Positions 1 to 11,007 are shown, counted from the stretch's first letter. The stretch is DNA of 64,000 nucleotides from Nematopogon swammerdamellus (GCA_946902875.1 OX336345.1:16275395-16339394); one strand, 5' to 3'. The notes: generated from the letters alone by a model not told the origin. Numbers and translations: made by a program.

Positions 1-16
1 AGAAAAACACATTTTC

Positions 17-520
17 TCTATTTGTCTTCGTGGAACCTAGTGGAACCTCACAGTTCAATATGATAATAATGTACTAGCATGAGGTCTTCCAGATGGCTAT
101 CAAAGTTGCTGCATCGGCTTGCATCGGAGCGACTTTAACAAACTTATATGTTTTTGAAAAAAATACATAGTATTATTATTATTGTAATCGGTGTAGTTTC
201 ATATGTATATCAAAAAGTTCCAAGAACGTACATTTGTTAATTGCACACAAACGTAAATAAAAAAATTAAACAATTTTTCTTTGCGGAACCTAGTGGAACC
301 TCACAGATTGATATGTTAATAATGTATTATAGCATGAGGTCTTCAAGATGGCTACTAACGTTGTCACAGTAGCTTTAACCCGAGCGTATTTGATAAACTT
401 TTCATTAAAAAAAAAAACCACAGTAACATTATTACTTAAATTAGTGTAGTTTTATACGGGTATCAAAAAGTGCCAAAGAGTATATATTTTGTTAATTGCA
501 CACAAATATAACTAAAAAAA
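17..520. repeat. Two-copy tandem repeat, period about 253 bp
   Basis: A block starting near 'cggaacctagtggaacctcac' occurs at about 30 and again at about 283. Both copies continue through similar 'agcatgaggtcttc' and 'ttaattgcacacaaa' segments. They have diverged by several point changes and small indels. No coding potential is visible. Confidence 0.75.
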
Positions 521-734
521 CTTGCCCTAGCCAGATGTTATTTCGCGTATTATATACTCTCATTTCGAAACTTGTAACTTTGATGACTCATCACATCTTG
601 TGAACATCTTGAAAAAAAAACTATTTTGAATAAGATTGATTTGATTTCACACAACCGCACGGAATCAATGACTAGTTAATCCGAAGTGGCAATTTCGATT
701 TTAATTGAAGCAATTTAGATTATTATTATTTTTT

Positions 735-1145
735 GCCTGTTCCGTTTGGTTTTTCCAAACCACCACCCCCACCAACCACCCCAGAAAAATACAGAACAAT
801 ACGTAAAAACATTATTCAAATCAGTCCAGTCGTTTTCGAACCTTTGCGAGACTAATGCAAAAAAAAATGTTGGCCTGTTCACTTTGGTTTTTCCATTTTT
901 TTTTCTTGAAAAAACAACCCAGAAAAATACAGAACAATACAACAAAAAAAAAACATTAATCAAATCGGTCCATTTTCGAGCCTTTGCGAGACTAATGCAA
1001 GGCGATACATTTTTATATATTACTATTTTTGGCCTGTTCCCTTTGGTTTTTCCTATTTTTTTTAAACCACCCCAGAAAAATACTGACCAACACATAAAAA
1101 ACATTATTCAAATAGGTCCAGCCGTTTTCGAGCCTTTGCATCACA
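735..1145. repeat. Three-unit imperfect tandem repeat, about 140-160 bp per unit
   Basis: The motif 'gcctgttc..tttggttttt' begins units at 735, 873 and 1032. Each unit continues with 'accccagaaaaatac' and then 'tcaaat.ggtccag.cgttttcgagcctttgc'. The open frames that cross it on both strands are by-products of the repeat, with poly-Lys/Asn and poly-Phe stretches, and are not genes. Confidence 0.75.
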
Positions 1146-1366
1146 TATGCACGGCGATTAATTTTCGCGCAACGTCAAACGTAACATACGTACATTGTCA
1201 CAAATTTAATCATCTATCTATACTATGGTGTTTCAAACGTACTCCTAGGTATATAGATTCCGAGATATAGCACTTCTCTCAGTTTACTATTTTCGAGTAT
1301 GGTCAAATTTCAACTTTAATGACTTATCTATCACATCTTTAAATATAAATAATACCTTAATTTAAC

Positions 1367-2202
1367 TTTTTTTTTTTTATGGAACCTAACACGGTTGGCT
1401 ACATCACCTACAACATCCGCGATGTCAGCCCATAACACAGGGTGAACTAGGTGCCATGTCAGTGCTTCCCTTCATTTCATGTCGGCTACACTAAACTGAA
1501 CGGAAAACACGAACTATTTACATAGCCGTTTCGACCGACGTTTCGTTCAGTGCGGTGGTACCAGCCCGGCCGGGATAAACCCTACCACCTAGTAAGGTAA
1601 GAAGGCAAGGGACCTACAGTTTAACGTGGAATCCGAACCACGGTCAGCCTCCAACGGTCGAGCGGTCACCCATCCAATCACTGACCGCGCTCAGCGTTGC
1701 TTTATTTTATTTATTTATTTCGGAAATACAAACAAAATAGCAAGAAAAAGAGAACTTAATTAAGGTAATAATATAGCGATTACACAATATGCTACTTCAG
1801 CTACGTATTTCACATATTTAACTTAAATTATAGAACGAGAAAAAAAAAATACTAATGTGTCAGTGGACTTCATAATCAAGAACACTTAGAGGAGAAAATA
1901 GAATGTATATATATATTTATATAGGTAGGTAGGTTTGTGATTCACAGCCAATGTTCACAGCAAACAAGTGTGCCATCCCGATCGCACACATTACAATCTG
2001 TCTTAATAATGATTATGTATGATGCATTAAATAGTATAGTACAGTTATTGGTTAGGGGTGCTTAATAACAGTTGACTAACCAACTGCGCCACTGAGCTAC
2101 CGAGGCTGACGAATTTTCTTATCCCTTAGTCGACTTTTACGACATGCGACGGGGAGAGATGCAGTGGGGCTATTCTTTTTAAGTACCGACCCCACACGGT
2201 AC
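1367..2202 (-). mobile_element. SINE family 1, full-length composite copy split by a ~365-bp insertion
   Basis: Read on the minus strand this copy has, in order: a head that starts ACCGTGTGGGG and includes GTCGTAAAAGTCGACTAAGG; a tRNA-like segment with an A-box-like GGTAGCTCAGTGGCGCAG; a core with ACTAGGTGGTAGGG and TGGTACCACCGCACTGAA; a 3' tail ending TTCCATAAAA; and poly-A (poly-T here at 1367-1378). Roughly 1700-2067 is foreign AT-rich sequence inserted just after the A-box-like part. It begins 'ttattttatttatttatttcgg', a type of end also seen near 5430. This copy shows the complete order of modules in the family. Confidence 0.75.
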
Positions 2203-2422
2203 ATATGTACAATTTCACAAATTTATTCATCTATATTATGATTTATGATGTGAACACCTAGATATAATACATTCGGGGATATAACGCTCCTACTAGGTTA
2301 CTATTTTTGGGTTACATCTTTCAAATTCAAATTCCAGCGACGACCGCGCAATAGGTGTAGCGTGTAAGACATGTCATATGATTCCATGTCAATAAAAATA
2401 TTTCTAGAATGAATTTCATGTT

Positions 2423-3130
2423 ATGTTAAAAGCGGACTCTCTAAAAAGATACATGTTATGCTCCTACAATCACATTATCAGCACCAAATATTACCCAACT
2501 GCCGCCGCCGAGGAAGCTGACGGACGAATTATACTCCATGCAAAGGATACGGTACTAAATGGAGCAACCAGAATCATGATACACACCGTGGACTCCGACG
2601 TTGTGATAATCGCCATACATAGCATAATATTTCTCCCTAAAGCAGCTGGCTCTTCAGGAGCTGCGGATTTCCTTCGGCACCCGAAAACACCACAGTTACT
2701 TACCCATACATAAAATGGCGGAACATATAGGCATTAGATCGAGCTGAGGCTATGAGAGGATATCATGAATTTTTTTTATGTAATCCGATATGGGTGGGTA
2801 GCTGAGTCGGAGGGGCCAAAGCACATGCTCCGACCAGCCAATATCACCTCCGAGAAGGTAGGTGCCATACCGGAAACTACACTGGATTACTGGCTATACT
2901 GGACTAGAGGAGAACCCAACCGAGGCTGCTATGCGGCCATCTTACATCCAGTAGTACGGTGGTATCAACCCTAATAATGGGCTAGGGAAGGGAGCTCAGG
3001 GAAGCATTCACAGGCTGTGACACTGTTTCTGCGTTCTACTCGAAGGGGAAAACGTGGACCTGGAATGTGTTGCAGCAGTGTCTTGAGGTTACAGTGTCAG
3101 CAGTGCCTTTAGAGCACTTTCACATTTTCT
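2423..3130 (+). pseudogene. Relic of a mobile-element-associated protein (EEADGR ... TGCDTVS family)
   Basis: The first frame (2423-2640) reads through EEADGRIILHAKDTVLNGA and IMIHTVDSDVVIIAIH. After a frameshift near 2640 the reading continues as LRISFGTRKHHSYLPIHKMA. After a second shift near 2735 it continues as EAMRGYHE, is cut by a SINE (about 2768-2978), and resumes near 3002 as EAFTGCDTVSAF followed by YSKGKTW. From memory, the order EEADxRI, TVDxDVV, FGTxK, PIHK, FTGCDTVSxF matches a widespread family of uncharacterised invertebrate proteins linked to transposons; the enzymatic role is unknown to me. At least two frameshifts and one insertion show the copy is dead. The interrupted peptide lines up on the two sides of the SINE, which supports one ancestral gene. 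Confidence 0.65.
2768..2978 (-). mobile_element. SINE family 2 copy inside the protein relic
   Basis: Poly-T at 2770-2777 is followed by 'atgtaatccgatatggg', the reverse complement of the family tail that ends in GGATTACATAAAA. The internal 'gaccagccaatatcacctccgagaagg' block matches copies at 16.7, 20.2, 25.2 and 47.3 kb. It separates the two halves of the coding relic at 2423-3130. Confidence 0.75.
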
Positions 3131-3439
3131 TTTCTATTTCCTAAATTCAGGATTAAGTTTAGATTTTTATAATGCACGGGTTCCAATATAACTATTTTTT
3201 ACCGTTTAATAGACAGCGACGCTCTTCTCGGAAATGCAATTATTTTTAATGAATGATTAATTTACGTAGGCGTAATTCTACAGGCCCTCCAGGTCAGTAT
3301 AATAATAAAGTATGTAATAAAATAAATGCTGTGGAAATACTCTGATTGAGAAGTATGAAATGCCGAATGAGAAACAGTGTAGTAAGAATAACTGTGTGGT
3401 GGTCATCAATAGTTCGTGACCGACGAAAGAGATTTATAT

Positions 3440-3720
3440 AGAGCGAATGTGATTTTTAACCCGCGACGCAAAAAGAGGGGTGTTATAAGTTTAATGTGTG
3501 TGTGTATGAATGTGTCGGCTGTGGCATCGTAGCTCCCAAAAGGATGTACCGATTTGGATGCGGTTTTTTTTTTAGAAAGCTGGTTTAATCGGGATGGTTC
3601 TTAGCTATGTTTGTAATCAAGTAATTAAGTAATAAAAAAATGCAATATCTTATAAAGTGAACCGATTTGCATGCGATTTTTTTTAAAAAGCTTGAAATAA
3701 AAGTTAAATTACCAATTTAA
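3440..3720 (+). repeat. Dispersed repeat, inverted copy at 57040-57270
   Basis: Segments such as 'ggcatcgtagctccca', 'gatttggatgcg', 'aatcgggatggttcttagct' and 'aaccgatttgcatgcg' recur in reverse complement at 57040-57270. It includes two related 'accgatttg.atgcg' sub-blocks and a short GT run. The element type is not clear. Confidence 0.65.
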
Positions 3721-3994
3721 AAAAACCCCGACCCTAAAGTAAAATATAATTTCCGACCTAAAGTCAAAAATAATTTCCGTTTACTTACATAAAGGAGTTG
3801 GGGGACCGCTAAGTAAATAAAATATACAAACTCAAGGGCTGCGCGGGCATTTACTTGGCCATCTACCCCGACTCCTATAAGTAAGTAAACGGAAATTATT
3901 TTTGACTTTTTCATTGTCACGGTTTTTTTTAATTTGTGATTTACTTTTTAAATATTGTAGGTACTTTAATTTCGTAAGAAATAAAATATAGCAT

Positions 3995-4666
3995 AATATT
4001 ATTTTACTAAAGGATGATGGGCAGATTGGTACCACCCTCCAACAGCAATAAGATATATGTCGTTGGATAGGTATTTTCAATTAGAACAACAATTGTTATG
4101 ACAGCTTTGTTGTTACAACTGTGCGGTCGGAGTTATGAGACTTATAAGTTTAGTTCTTTCCATACAAAAAAAAAAAAAAGATATAAAGTTTAAAAATTAT
4201 TTTTTTTTAGTGGAAAATAATTTACTTGTTTATTATTTCAATCGTGCTTTACGGTTTCTCTATAATGGCATCATTTAAAAATATTGCTGGTGAATTAAAT
4301 CCTACATGAATCGCATACCAGATAATTGATATTATGTGTGCACATGTGCATGCGATTCATGTAGGATTTAATGGATTTAATGCACCAGCAATATTTTTAA
4401 ATGATGTCATTATAGATAACCCATAAAGTACGATTGAAATAATAAACAATTACATTATTTTCCCCTCCAAAAAAAAAAAAAAATTAAACTTTATATCTGA
4501 ACTTATAAGTCTCATAACTCCGAACGCACAGTTGTAACAACAAAGGTGTCATAACAATTGTTGTTCTAATTGAAAATACCTATTCAACGACATATATCTT
4601 ATTGCTGTTTGAGGGTGGTCCCAGGTTCCATACATTTTTGCCCATCCTCCTTTTACTAGTAATATT
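3995..4666. mobile_element. Foldback element with ~300-bp inverted arms
   Basis: The left arm (from 'taaaggatgatgggcag', running through 'caataagatatatgtcgttg', 'ttagaacaacaattgttatg', 'gagacttataagtt', 'tttattatttcaatcgt' and 'ttaaaaatattgctgg') is repeated as the reverse complement in the right arm. The loop is only about 30-40 bp, around 4325-4345. Outer ends are aatatta(tt)ttactaaaggatgatggg against its inverted partner. There is no internal gene, so it is non-autonomous. Arms are mostly conserved, with a few indels. Confidence 0.85.
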
Positions 4667-5640
4667 ACGTATGAGTGCACATTTGACCAATTTGTTTACG
4701 TTGTATTAAGTATACCTGAGAGCCCTGGTGAAGACTCCAAGCAAATTGCAAGAAAAGCTGTACTAAGAACACAAGTGAAACTTGATTTGTATTGAGCTGC
4801 ATATTTTAATAGCTCCGGCGGCGCGCGGCATTGAATAGTAGGACTTTTTAAAAATATTTTTGTATTATGATGATATATGGTAATAGTTTTACAGCTTTCT
4901 TAATTTTTTTCAAAAAAGTCCCAAGTGAAACTTTGATTATTTTTTTCAATATCTTAGGTTTTTACTACTAAACCATGCAAATTTGATTACATAAATGAAT
5001 CGGGCATCCCTTGTTTATACGGAAACGATACCAAACATGCCCTATTAGCTGAAATGACGCAGTTATAAAGCTCAGAGTGAGGTGCGGCGGTCGAAATCTT
5101 TGACCCCCTCCCACCCCTACCCGCATCGATATTTCAGGTGGCTCCCCATCTTAAATCCATCTCATGGTACTGAGGAACAACCCCTCCAAGGGAATCCTTT
5201 TATTCATCAAACGCCGTATATTGCCCTTTTTTGTCGTGTGGAGACGCGACTATTGTCGCACTCGCACGTTTCTCACAGCTTTATTTTGCATTGATAAGTA
5301 TCCCTCGCGCCCTCTACCGGTGACTTAGACGTTTGTAGTTAAAATGTTAGTTATTTAAATTACATTCGGTAGATGGCGCTGTTCCACCGAATCCGATCTA
5401 ATGATCTAATTCAAAACTCAAACTCAAGACTTTTATTTCCAAACAAGGTAAATAAAACAGAAAACATAAAAGAAAAAAAAATAATGAAACAAAATAGAAT
5501 TAATTAATTTTGATAATTGATGGGTACCCCCCAAAGACATTAAACTCACCCTCTCTTTGGTACCCCCTTATTTTTTTTTGTTTTGCTATTTTTATTATTT
5601 GTTAGGATATTCTGTGAACATTTTACAGCTACCAGCCTAA
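4667..5640. other. Intergenic stretch without a recognisable gene
   Basis: Mostly AT-rich unique-looking sequence. A short 'ttttatttccaaacaaggtaaataaaac' segment near 5432 resembles the insertion in the SINE at 1.7-2.07 kb. A 70-codon open frame at 5082-5294 shows no family features. No RNA gene was seen. Confidence 0.5.
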
Positions 5641-5780
5641 TTCCTTTATACGTCTATGTACCTAATACATACGGTTCAAAAGACCTAGGACGGACGGACG
5701 CACAGACGGACAGACAGACACACGGCGTAGGGTAGGCTTAGTAATAATAGGCTTCCGTATGGATACGGAACCCTAAAAAT
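5640..5780 (+). repeat. Fragment of the 'tacggaaccctaaaaa' dispersed repeat family
   Basis: It contains a degenerate (gacg)(gaca) run, 'agacggacagacagaca', then 'cttagtaataataggcttccgta' and 'atacggaaccctaaaaa'. The same end module appears near 30640, 31690 and 34830. These ends are very common in lepidopteran genomes. Only the terminal part is present here. Confidence 0.6.
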
Positions 5781-6149
5781 TCCGCCAGTTCTAATTTCAA
5801 AAGTCAGAATATTTTGTTATGTATTATAGTCAATACCAGGGCGACCGAGCTTCGCTCGGCGTCTTTCGAGTTTGCCGTGGGAATGTGATAGCTTCCTGCG
5901 GAAAAAGTTGCTTATGGTCATTACTAATATTATCTATTTATAAATATACTACATATATAATATTAAAAAATTATCAATATTTTGCATTCCTCACTCACTA
6001 TTTTCATACACAAAACATAAGAAGTTAAGTCGGTTAAAATTAAAATTTAAGAATGCACATCGTTCAACATGTTATTTACGGAATAATAAAATCGTAAACG
6101 TAAAAAAAAAGCCAAGGCGACTTAAAATGAGAAACTTAGAGCTTGAATA

Positions 6150-6505
6150 ATGTAAGTAACTAAAGCGAGGCCGGATGCCGAGCTGGGTTCAGGAAGAAGC
6201 TAAACCTTCTTGAAGAAAGTAAGTAACTAAGGCGAGGCCGAAGGCCGAGCTACGTCCTGATAAATAATAAACCACCTCAAAGAAAGTAAGTAACTAATGG
6301 CGAGGCCGAAGGCCGAGCTGCGTTCAGGAAGAAGGTAAACCTTATTCTTGAAGAAAGTAAATAACTAAGACGAGGCCGAAGGCCGAGCTACGTCGTGATA
6401 AATAATAAACCACCTAGAAGAAAGTAAGTAACTAAGGGCGAGGCCGAAGGCCGAGCTGCGTTCAGGAAGAAGCTAAACCTTCCTGAAGAAAGTAAGTAAC
6501 TATTC
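6150..6505 (+). repeat. Alternating two-type tandem repeat (A-B-A-B-A)
   Basis: Five units of about 63-67 bp share 'gcgaggccgaaggccgagct' and end in 'aagaaagtaagtaacta'. Units 1, 3 and 5 carry 'gcgttcaggaagaag.taaacctt', while units 2 and 4 carry 'cgtc.tgataaataataaaccacct'. The true period is therefore an A+B dimer of about 130 bp. Related sequence lies in inverted orientation at 9655-9775. Confidence 0.8.
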
Positions 6506-7169
6506 TATCGAAGAAAGCAAGTCATTAAGGGTCGAGCTGCCGTCGGATGGTAAAACGATGTATGAGCACATACAGCGTTTCTACGTAACACGGCTCAATC
6601 GAAAGTTCTTGACGTGCCCTATCGCCCAATGTAAATTTTATCTTTGTAGGACCTTCACTGAAGAAGTTATGAAGATCGATATGACGATGTATGTCCTAAA
6701 AAATACGATTCTGTACGGTAAAACGATGCAATGGATTTGGCATCTTTTTTCCATAACCCTACATTCAGTATGCCACGACGATGTAATCGCCAATACATCG
6801 TTTCACCGTAACACCGCCTAGTTACCGCGTTTAACCATAATACCGAAATATAAATTTGCATGCGCACTTGTAGGGAAAGAACCGAGTTGCATCAGTTTAC
6901 ATTGCGCGAAGGTTCTCCCTCCCTCTCCTCTACCCGCGTCGATCTGCGCCCTTCAACATCGCCGCCGGCAGTCGCAAGTTGTTTTTTTTTATGTACAAAC
7001 CAACATGGGTTTGAAAATGTTGCAGCCCAGCCTGAGCGCCATTCCTATTCTGAGTGAGTCCGGGTCCAGAAGCGTGCAGATTGTATGGGAGGGAAGAGCA
7101 TGCAACCAGGCCCCCGACACTCTCTGAGTGGCGGCGCTCAGACGAGCAACCGTTTTCGGTTAATTATCT

Positions 7170-8397
7170 TAATTTTTTTTTGTGCATGGCTGTGCCGAGA
7201 GACCAATGGTGCAGTCGACAGAGCCAAAATCACCTCTCCTCGCGAAAGCACGCTCAGTAAGGTGCCATGCCAGCAGATTTTCGGACTGTTTCTAGGCTGT
7301 CTAGCCTGTTAATGCGACGTTTGAAGACACCCAGGTTAAAGGATTCGGGAAATACACTCGCCGGAAGACAGTTCCACACCCTAGCGGTGCGACAAAGAAA
7401 CGATTTAGAGAACAGACGGGTTCTCAAAAGCCCAATGTCAACAACAAAAGGATGCTGAGTCTCTCTGCGACGAGTCATGCGGAGTTAGGACGGGTGGCAG
7501 GGAATAAGGGATGCTAGTTCCACAGAGCAGCGTCCGTGGTATTATCTGTAAAACAGGCCAAGCGAACCCACAAATCGTCTGTGACTCAGATACTCCAGAC
7601 CATCTGTAACTTTCGGGTCACCAACAAGATGGATGGCTCGGCGCTGAATCGAGTCCCAGGACGCAGGCAGATAATGGAGACGGTTCTCAGATGTGACTGC
7701 AGTACTCCAGTCATCGGCCTAATCTGTGTTTTGCACAAGAGGAATAGTTGTGCCGGTGAGAAGAACCGCCGATTGCGGAAAAGTATTCCCAATTTCCTGG
7801 ATGCAGTTTTGGCCTTAGACTCAATTTGTTGCCAGAACCCTACGTTTTTGGAAATAGTGGTGCCCAGGAGGTCCAGATGGTCCGAGACAGGTACGACGCT
7901 GCCTTGGAAACTAGCTTGGAAAGGAAAGGGATCGACCTTAGCAGGTAATGCGCAGCACTGAGTCTTGCTAACGTTGAAGGCGACAAGGTTCTCCTGGCCC
8001 CATATAGCTACTTTTCCGAGAACTTTACCGACCTTATCAACCACTAAACGTTGAGCCTCACTATGCCGCGAATCTCTACTCTTCCAGTCCTTAACATAGC
8101 CCTCGTGCTCAGTGCTGTCGTCTGCATAGCTATGTATCATGCCCAAGGAAGTAGATCGTTTATAAAGATTAAGAAAAGCGTAGGCGACAGCACAGAGCCC
8201 TGCGGAACACCAGCGTTAATTGGAAAGTCGTCCGATTTCGAGCCATCGATGGTAACGAAAATGGAACGACCTGCCAAAAAGCTGGCGATCCAGGTGCAGA
8301 GTTTGGGTGAAATGCCGAAGGACAGAAGCTTGCCTAGAAGGATTCGGTGCCAAACGCGGTCGAAAGCCTTGGAGACACCTTCATCGTCACCGTATAA
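7170..8397 (-). mobile_element. 5'-truncated CR1/Jockey-like LINE remnant (LINE-B)
   Basis: Read on the minus strand, a broken reverse transcriptase starts near 8395 with SKAFDRVWHRILLGKLLSFG. It continues through FPINAGVPQGSVLSPTLFL, then after a frameshift SYADDS (the catalytic YxDD motif) and DHLDLLGTTI. It ends with SKSFLCRTARVWNCLPASVF and FKRRINRLDSL, typical of the C-terminus of such proteins. The 3' end (about 7170-7270) reads GGAGAGGTGATTTTGGCTCTGTC then poly-A (poly-T on plus). A second copy of that 3' end lies at 17027-17135. Stops and frameshifts make it inactive. It joins a different LINE fragment at its truncated 5' end. Confidence 0.8.
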
Positions 8398-8870
8398 AGG
8401 TCGTCCAGCATGATCTGAAGCTGATCTCGGGAATTTGACAGAAGAACAACGTCATCGGCGAAACGCAGATGACTGAGAAGATCTCCATTCACGTTTATAC
8501 CCATGTTATCCCACTCAAGCGTCTAAAACACATCTTCCAATGCGTTTGTGAAGAGCTTGGGTGATATCATATCCCCCCGCCTTACGCCTTTACCAAGGAG
8601 GATGGGTTGGGTAATTCTCGTGAAGCCTCACAGTCATCGTCGCGGACCAATACAGATTTCGGAGTACCTCGATGTAGCGGTGGTCGATTCTGCACCTCAG
8701 GAGGGAGTTTTCGACAACCCATTTTTCAACTGAGTCGAATGCCTTCTCATAGTCGACGGAGGCTAGGAAGAGCGGCTTGTTGTACTCCTCGCACTTTGCA
8801 CCACTTGTCTCATAGTAAATATGTGGTCCATGGTGCCGTATCCTTTCCTAAATCCAGCATGCTAGCAATA
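8398..8870 (-). mobile_element. RTE-like LINE reverse transcriptase fragment
   Basis: Minus-strand reading from about 8868 gives GFRKGYGTMDHIFTMRQVVQ, then in another frame LASVDYEKAFDSVEKWVVEN, RRGDMISPKLFTNALEDVF with a stop, and LSHLRFADDVVLLSNSRDQL (the YxDD-type motif is FADD). The DYEKAFDSVE and FADDVVLLS patterns fit the RTE group. The fragment lacks both ends and is disrupted. It meets the LINE-B fragment near 8397 in the same orientation. Confidence 0.75.
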
Positions 8871-9325
8871 ACACAACCTAGCAATTATGTAATTTTCTTC
8901 TTTTTATTTTATTTACAAGTTTTTATATATTAGAAGCTTTTATTTTACTTGCAGTGTGAGTTAGTTAGTAGGCATGTTTGGGACAAATCTTGGACGTAAA
9001 TTTTGAAGAAGTATGTTATCGATTCAAACACTCGGTTTCCTATTTGTCAAGAATATGATGAGAATGAAGATTTGGATCACCATGTTGATTATGATGTCAT
9101 TAATAAAAGGATAGTTCACTTTTCATCTGTTTTATTGGTATATGAAGAAACAAACTTTTTGAAATTATACATAAAGAATAATGTTGTTTTATTTAAAATA
9201 CTACCTACATTTTGATCACTAATATAACAGAAGGATTTAAAAAAACACATTTTACATTAGATCAGATTATAAAGCAGCAAAATTTCAATTTACTTACTTA
9301 GTGAAACCCTCATTGCATGCTTTCA
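8871..9325. other. AT-rich intergenic sequence, nothing recognised
   Basis: A 70-codon frame at 9003-9215 has no recognisable family signature and low-complexity AT codons. No repeats matching other parts of the window were seen here. Confidence 0.45.
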
Positions 9326-9435
9326 TGGTTAAACGTTGCAACGGATGTTGATTTGTTATACCAAAACATACCTCCTGTCATCCCGTTATGGTGAAACGCT
9401 GCAACACATGTTGACTTGTTTTACCAAAACATGTC
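9326..9435 (+). repeat. Two direct repeats of about 50 bp
   Basis: 'catggttaaacgttgcaac' followed by 'ggatgttgatttgttataccaaaacat' is repeated as 'tatggtgaaacgctgcaac' followed by 'acatgttgacttgttttaccaaaacat'. Related words (cgtttcaccgtaac, gtaaaacgatg) occur near 6550-6800, suggesting both belong to one old repeat. Confidence 0.55.
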
Positions 9436-9654
9436 CGCACTTAAAACCTTCAAAATGTTCCGACAAAACGCGTTTAGCGTTATTACAAGAAATATAGACA
9501 TTAATATTTAGAAAAAATTGCAGGGCCTACAAATGAACAATAAAAGGAACATGCTCAATTTTTTACATTACGTTTGACCATTTATTAATGACACAGACAT
9601 CCAAAATGTACAAAATCATTCAAACGCGTACGAACATCTCAAAACTATACTTTT

Positions 9655-9775
9655 TAACATACATCGTTTTACCATCCGACGGCAGCGAGGCCCGAGGACG
9701 GAAAAGGGGTTTATTGTCTACCTAAATGCAGCTCGGTATTCGGCCTCGCCCTTAGTGACTTACTTTCTTCGAGAA
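9655..9775 (-). repeat. Inverted copy of the 6.15-6.57 kb repeat
   Basis: 'acatacatcgttttaccatccgacggcag' is the reverse complement of 6532-6563, and 'gcagctcggtattcggcctcgcccttagtgacttactttcttcg' matches one unit of the 6150-6505 array. The interval 6.15-9.78 kb is therefore bounded by inverted repeats, with LINE fragments inside. Confidence 0.65.
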
Positions 9776-10339
9776 CGTTTATCGTACCTGGGCAACCGAG
9801 CAAATAATAGCCAGCAACTTCTGGTGGTTTGGCCTCTTGGAGGTTCGCCTTTTCATAAATTAGAATTCTTTGTTCTTCTACAACTTTGAGAGCAGTCGTG
9901 TCCTTTATAAATGTAGGTATTTGTTAAGTTATTTTACAGCCAAAATACTCCCTACATACTCAACAATAAATTTGTAAAAAGAATCCATACCAATCCAAGA
10001 TAACAAGCAGTGACGCCACCTGCTGTCGTGTAGTGCCATCGTTTGGTATCTATGTATTTATATTAGTTACTAAACACCAAATTGCACTACTTGAAGTTAT
10101 TAATGTTGATTTAGCTTCTCAACAACAGATGGCACTATATGACGTAAGTACCTATTACTTCAATAATGGTGTTAGAAAGAAAAACTACTTTTTCTAAACT
10201 ATTTTTTCAGGAATTTCGCTTATTTAGATAAACTTAAAAAAATTACATTTCCTTAATACAAAATTTCATAGTGCAATCTTTTGAGTAGCGATATTATATT
10301 TTTAATTACTCAACAACAAAGTGCACTACCGCCGTCCCC

Positions 10340-10645
10340 TTTCCACCTCCGCGCGCACTGTGCAGGGATTGCATTCCTAATAATCCCTATGCGCTAGACT
10401 TACCACGGATGCGTACCAATCGGTTCTGCAGATCTTTCCTCCACAGAACTGGTAAACTCTGGAACGCTCTCTCTGCCCACATATTTCCCCAAGTATAGTC
10501 TCGGGTCCTTCAAGAGAGGCGTGAATAGGCACCTGTCAGGCCGGCATGGCATTCGTAACCCCCGCGTACGACCGAATGTCCATGGACGTCGTTAGACACC
10601 TTATGGATGGCTCGGCGCTACAGGTCGCGCTTACTGTAAAAAAAC
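10340..10645 (+). mobile_element. LINE-C 3' end (5'-truncated non-LTR retrotransposon)
   Basis: The plus frame reads CALDLPRMRTNRFCRSFLHR, TGKLWNALSAHIFPQV, then after a shift VNRHLSGRHGIRNPRVRPNV, ending before an A-run at about 10638. The same C-terminal segment with fewer defects is at 19685-20050 (minus) and in part at 49690-49895. This is the usual tail of a non-LTR reverse transcriptase protein. It is truncated and inactive. Confidence 0.75.
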
Positions 10646-10697
10646 ATGACATTATTGATATATATATATATATTTATATATATATTTTTATAGAAAC
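10646..10697. repeat. (TA)n-rich microsatellite
   Basis: 'gatatatatatatatttatatatatattttt' lies between the A-tail of the LINE-C copy and the start of the SINE copy. It probably grew from the two A/T tails. Confidence 0.7.
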
Positions 10698-10935
10698 TGA
10701 CACTACATCACCTACAACATCCGTGATGTCAGCCCATAACACCGGGTTAATTAGGTGTTATGTCAGTGCTTCCCTTCATTTCATGTTGGCTACATTGAAC
10801 TGGACAGAAAACACGAACTATTTACATAGCCTTTTCGACCGACATTTCGTTCAGTGCGGTGGTATCAACCCGGCCGGGTTAAACCCTACCACCTAGTATG
10901 GTAAGAAGGGAAGGAACCTACAGTTTAACGTGGAA
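10698..10935 (-). mobile_element. SINE family 1 copy, truncated
   Basis: It contains 'acatcacctacaacatccg', 'gatgtcagcccataacacc', 'cagtgcggtggtatcaaccc' and 'taccacctagta', the antisense of the core and tail modules of the family. It ends in 'gtttaacgtggaatc', short of the tRNA-like part. Confidence 0.8.
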
Positions 10936-11007
10936 TCACAGATGGACAGAAAATATTTATTTTGTTGTTTGAAAACGGATTTTTTCAGGAATAACACCTA
11001 TCCAAAT

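Noticed and set aside
6150..6505. CRISPR-like regular repeat
   Set aside because: Units are contiguous variants of one tandem repeat without unique spacers, in an animal genome.
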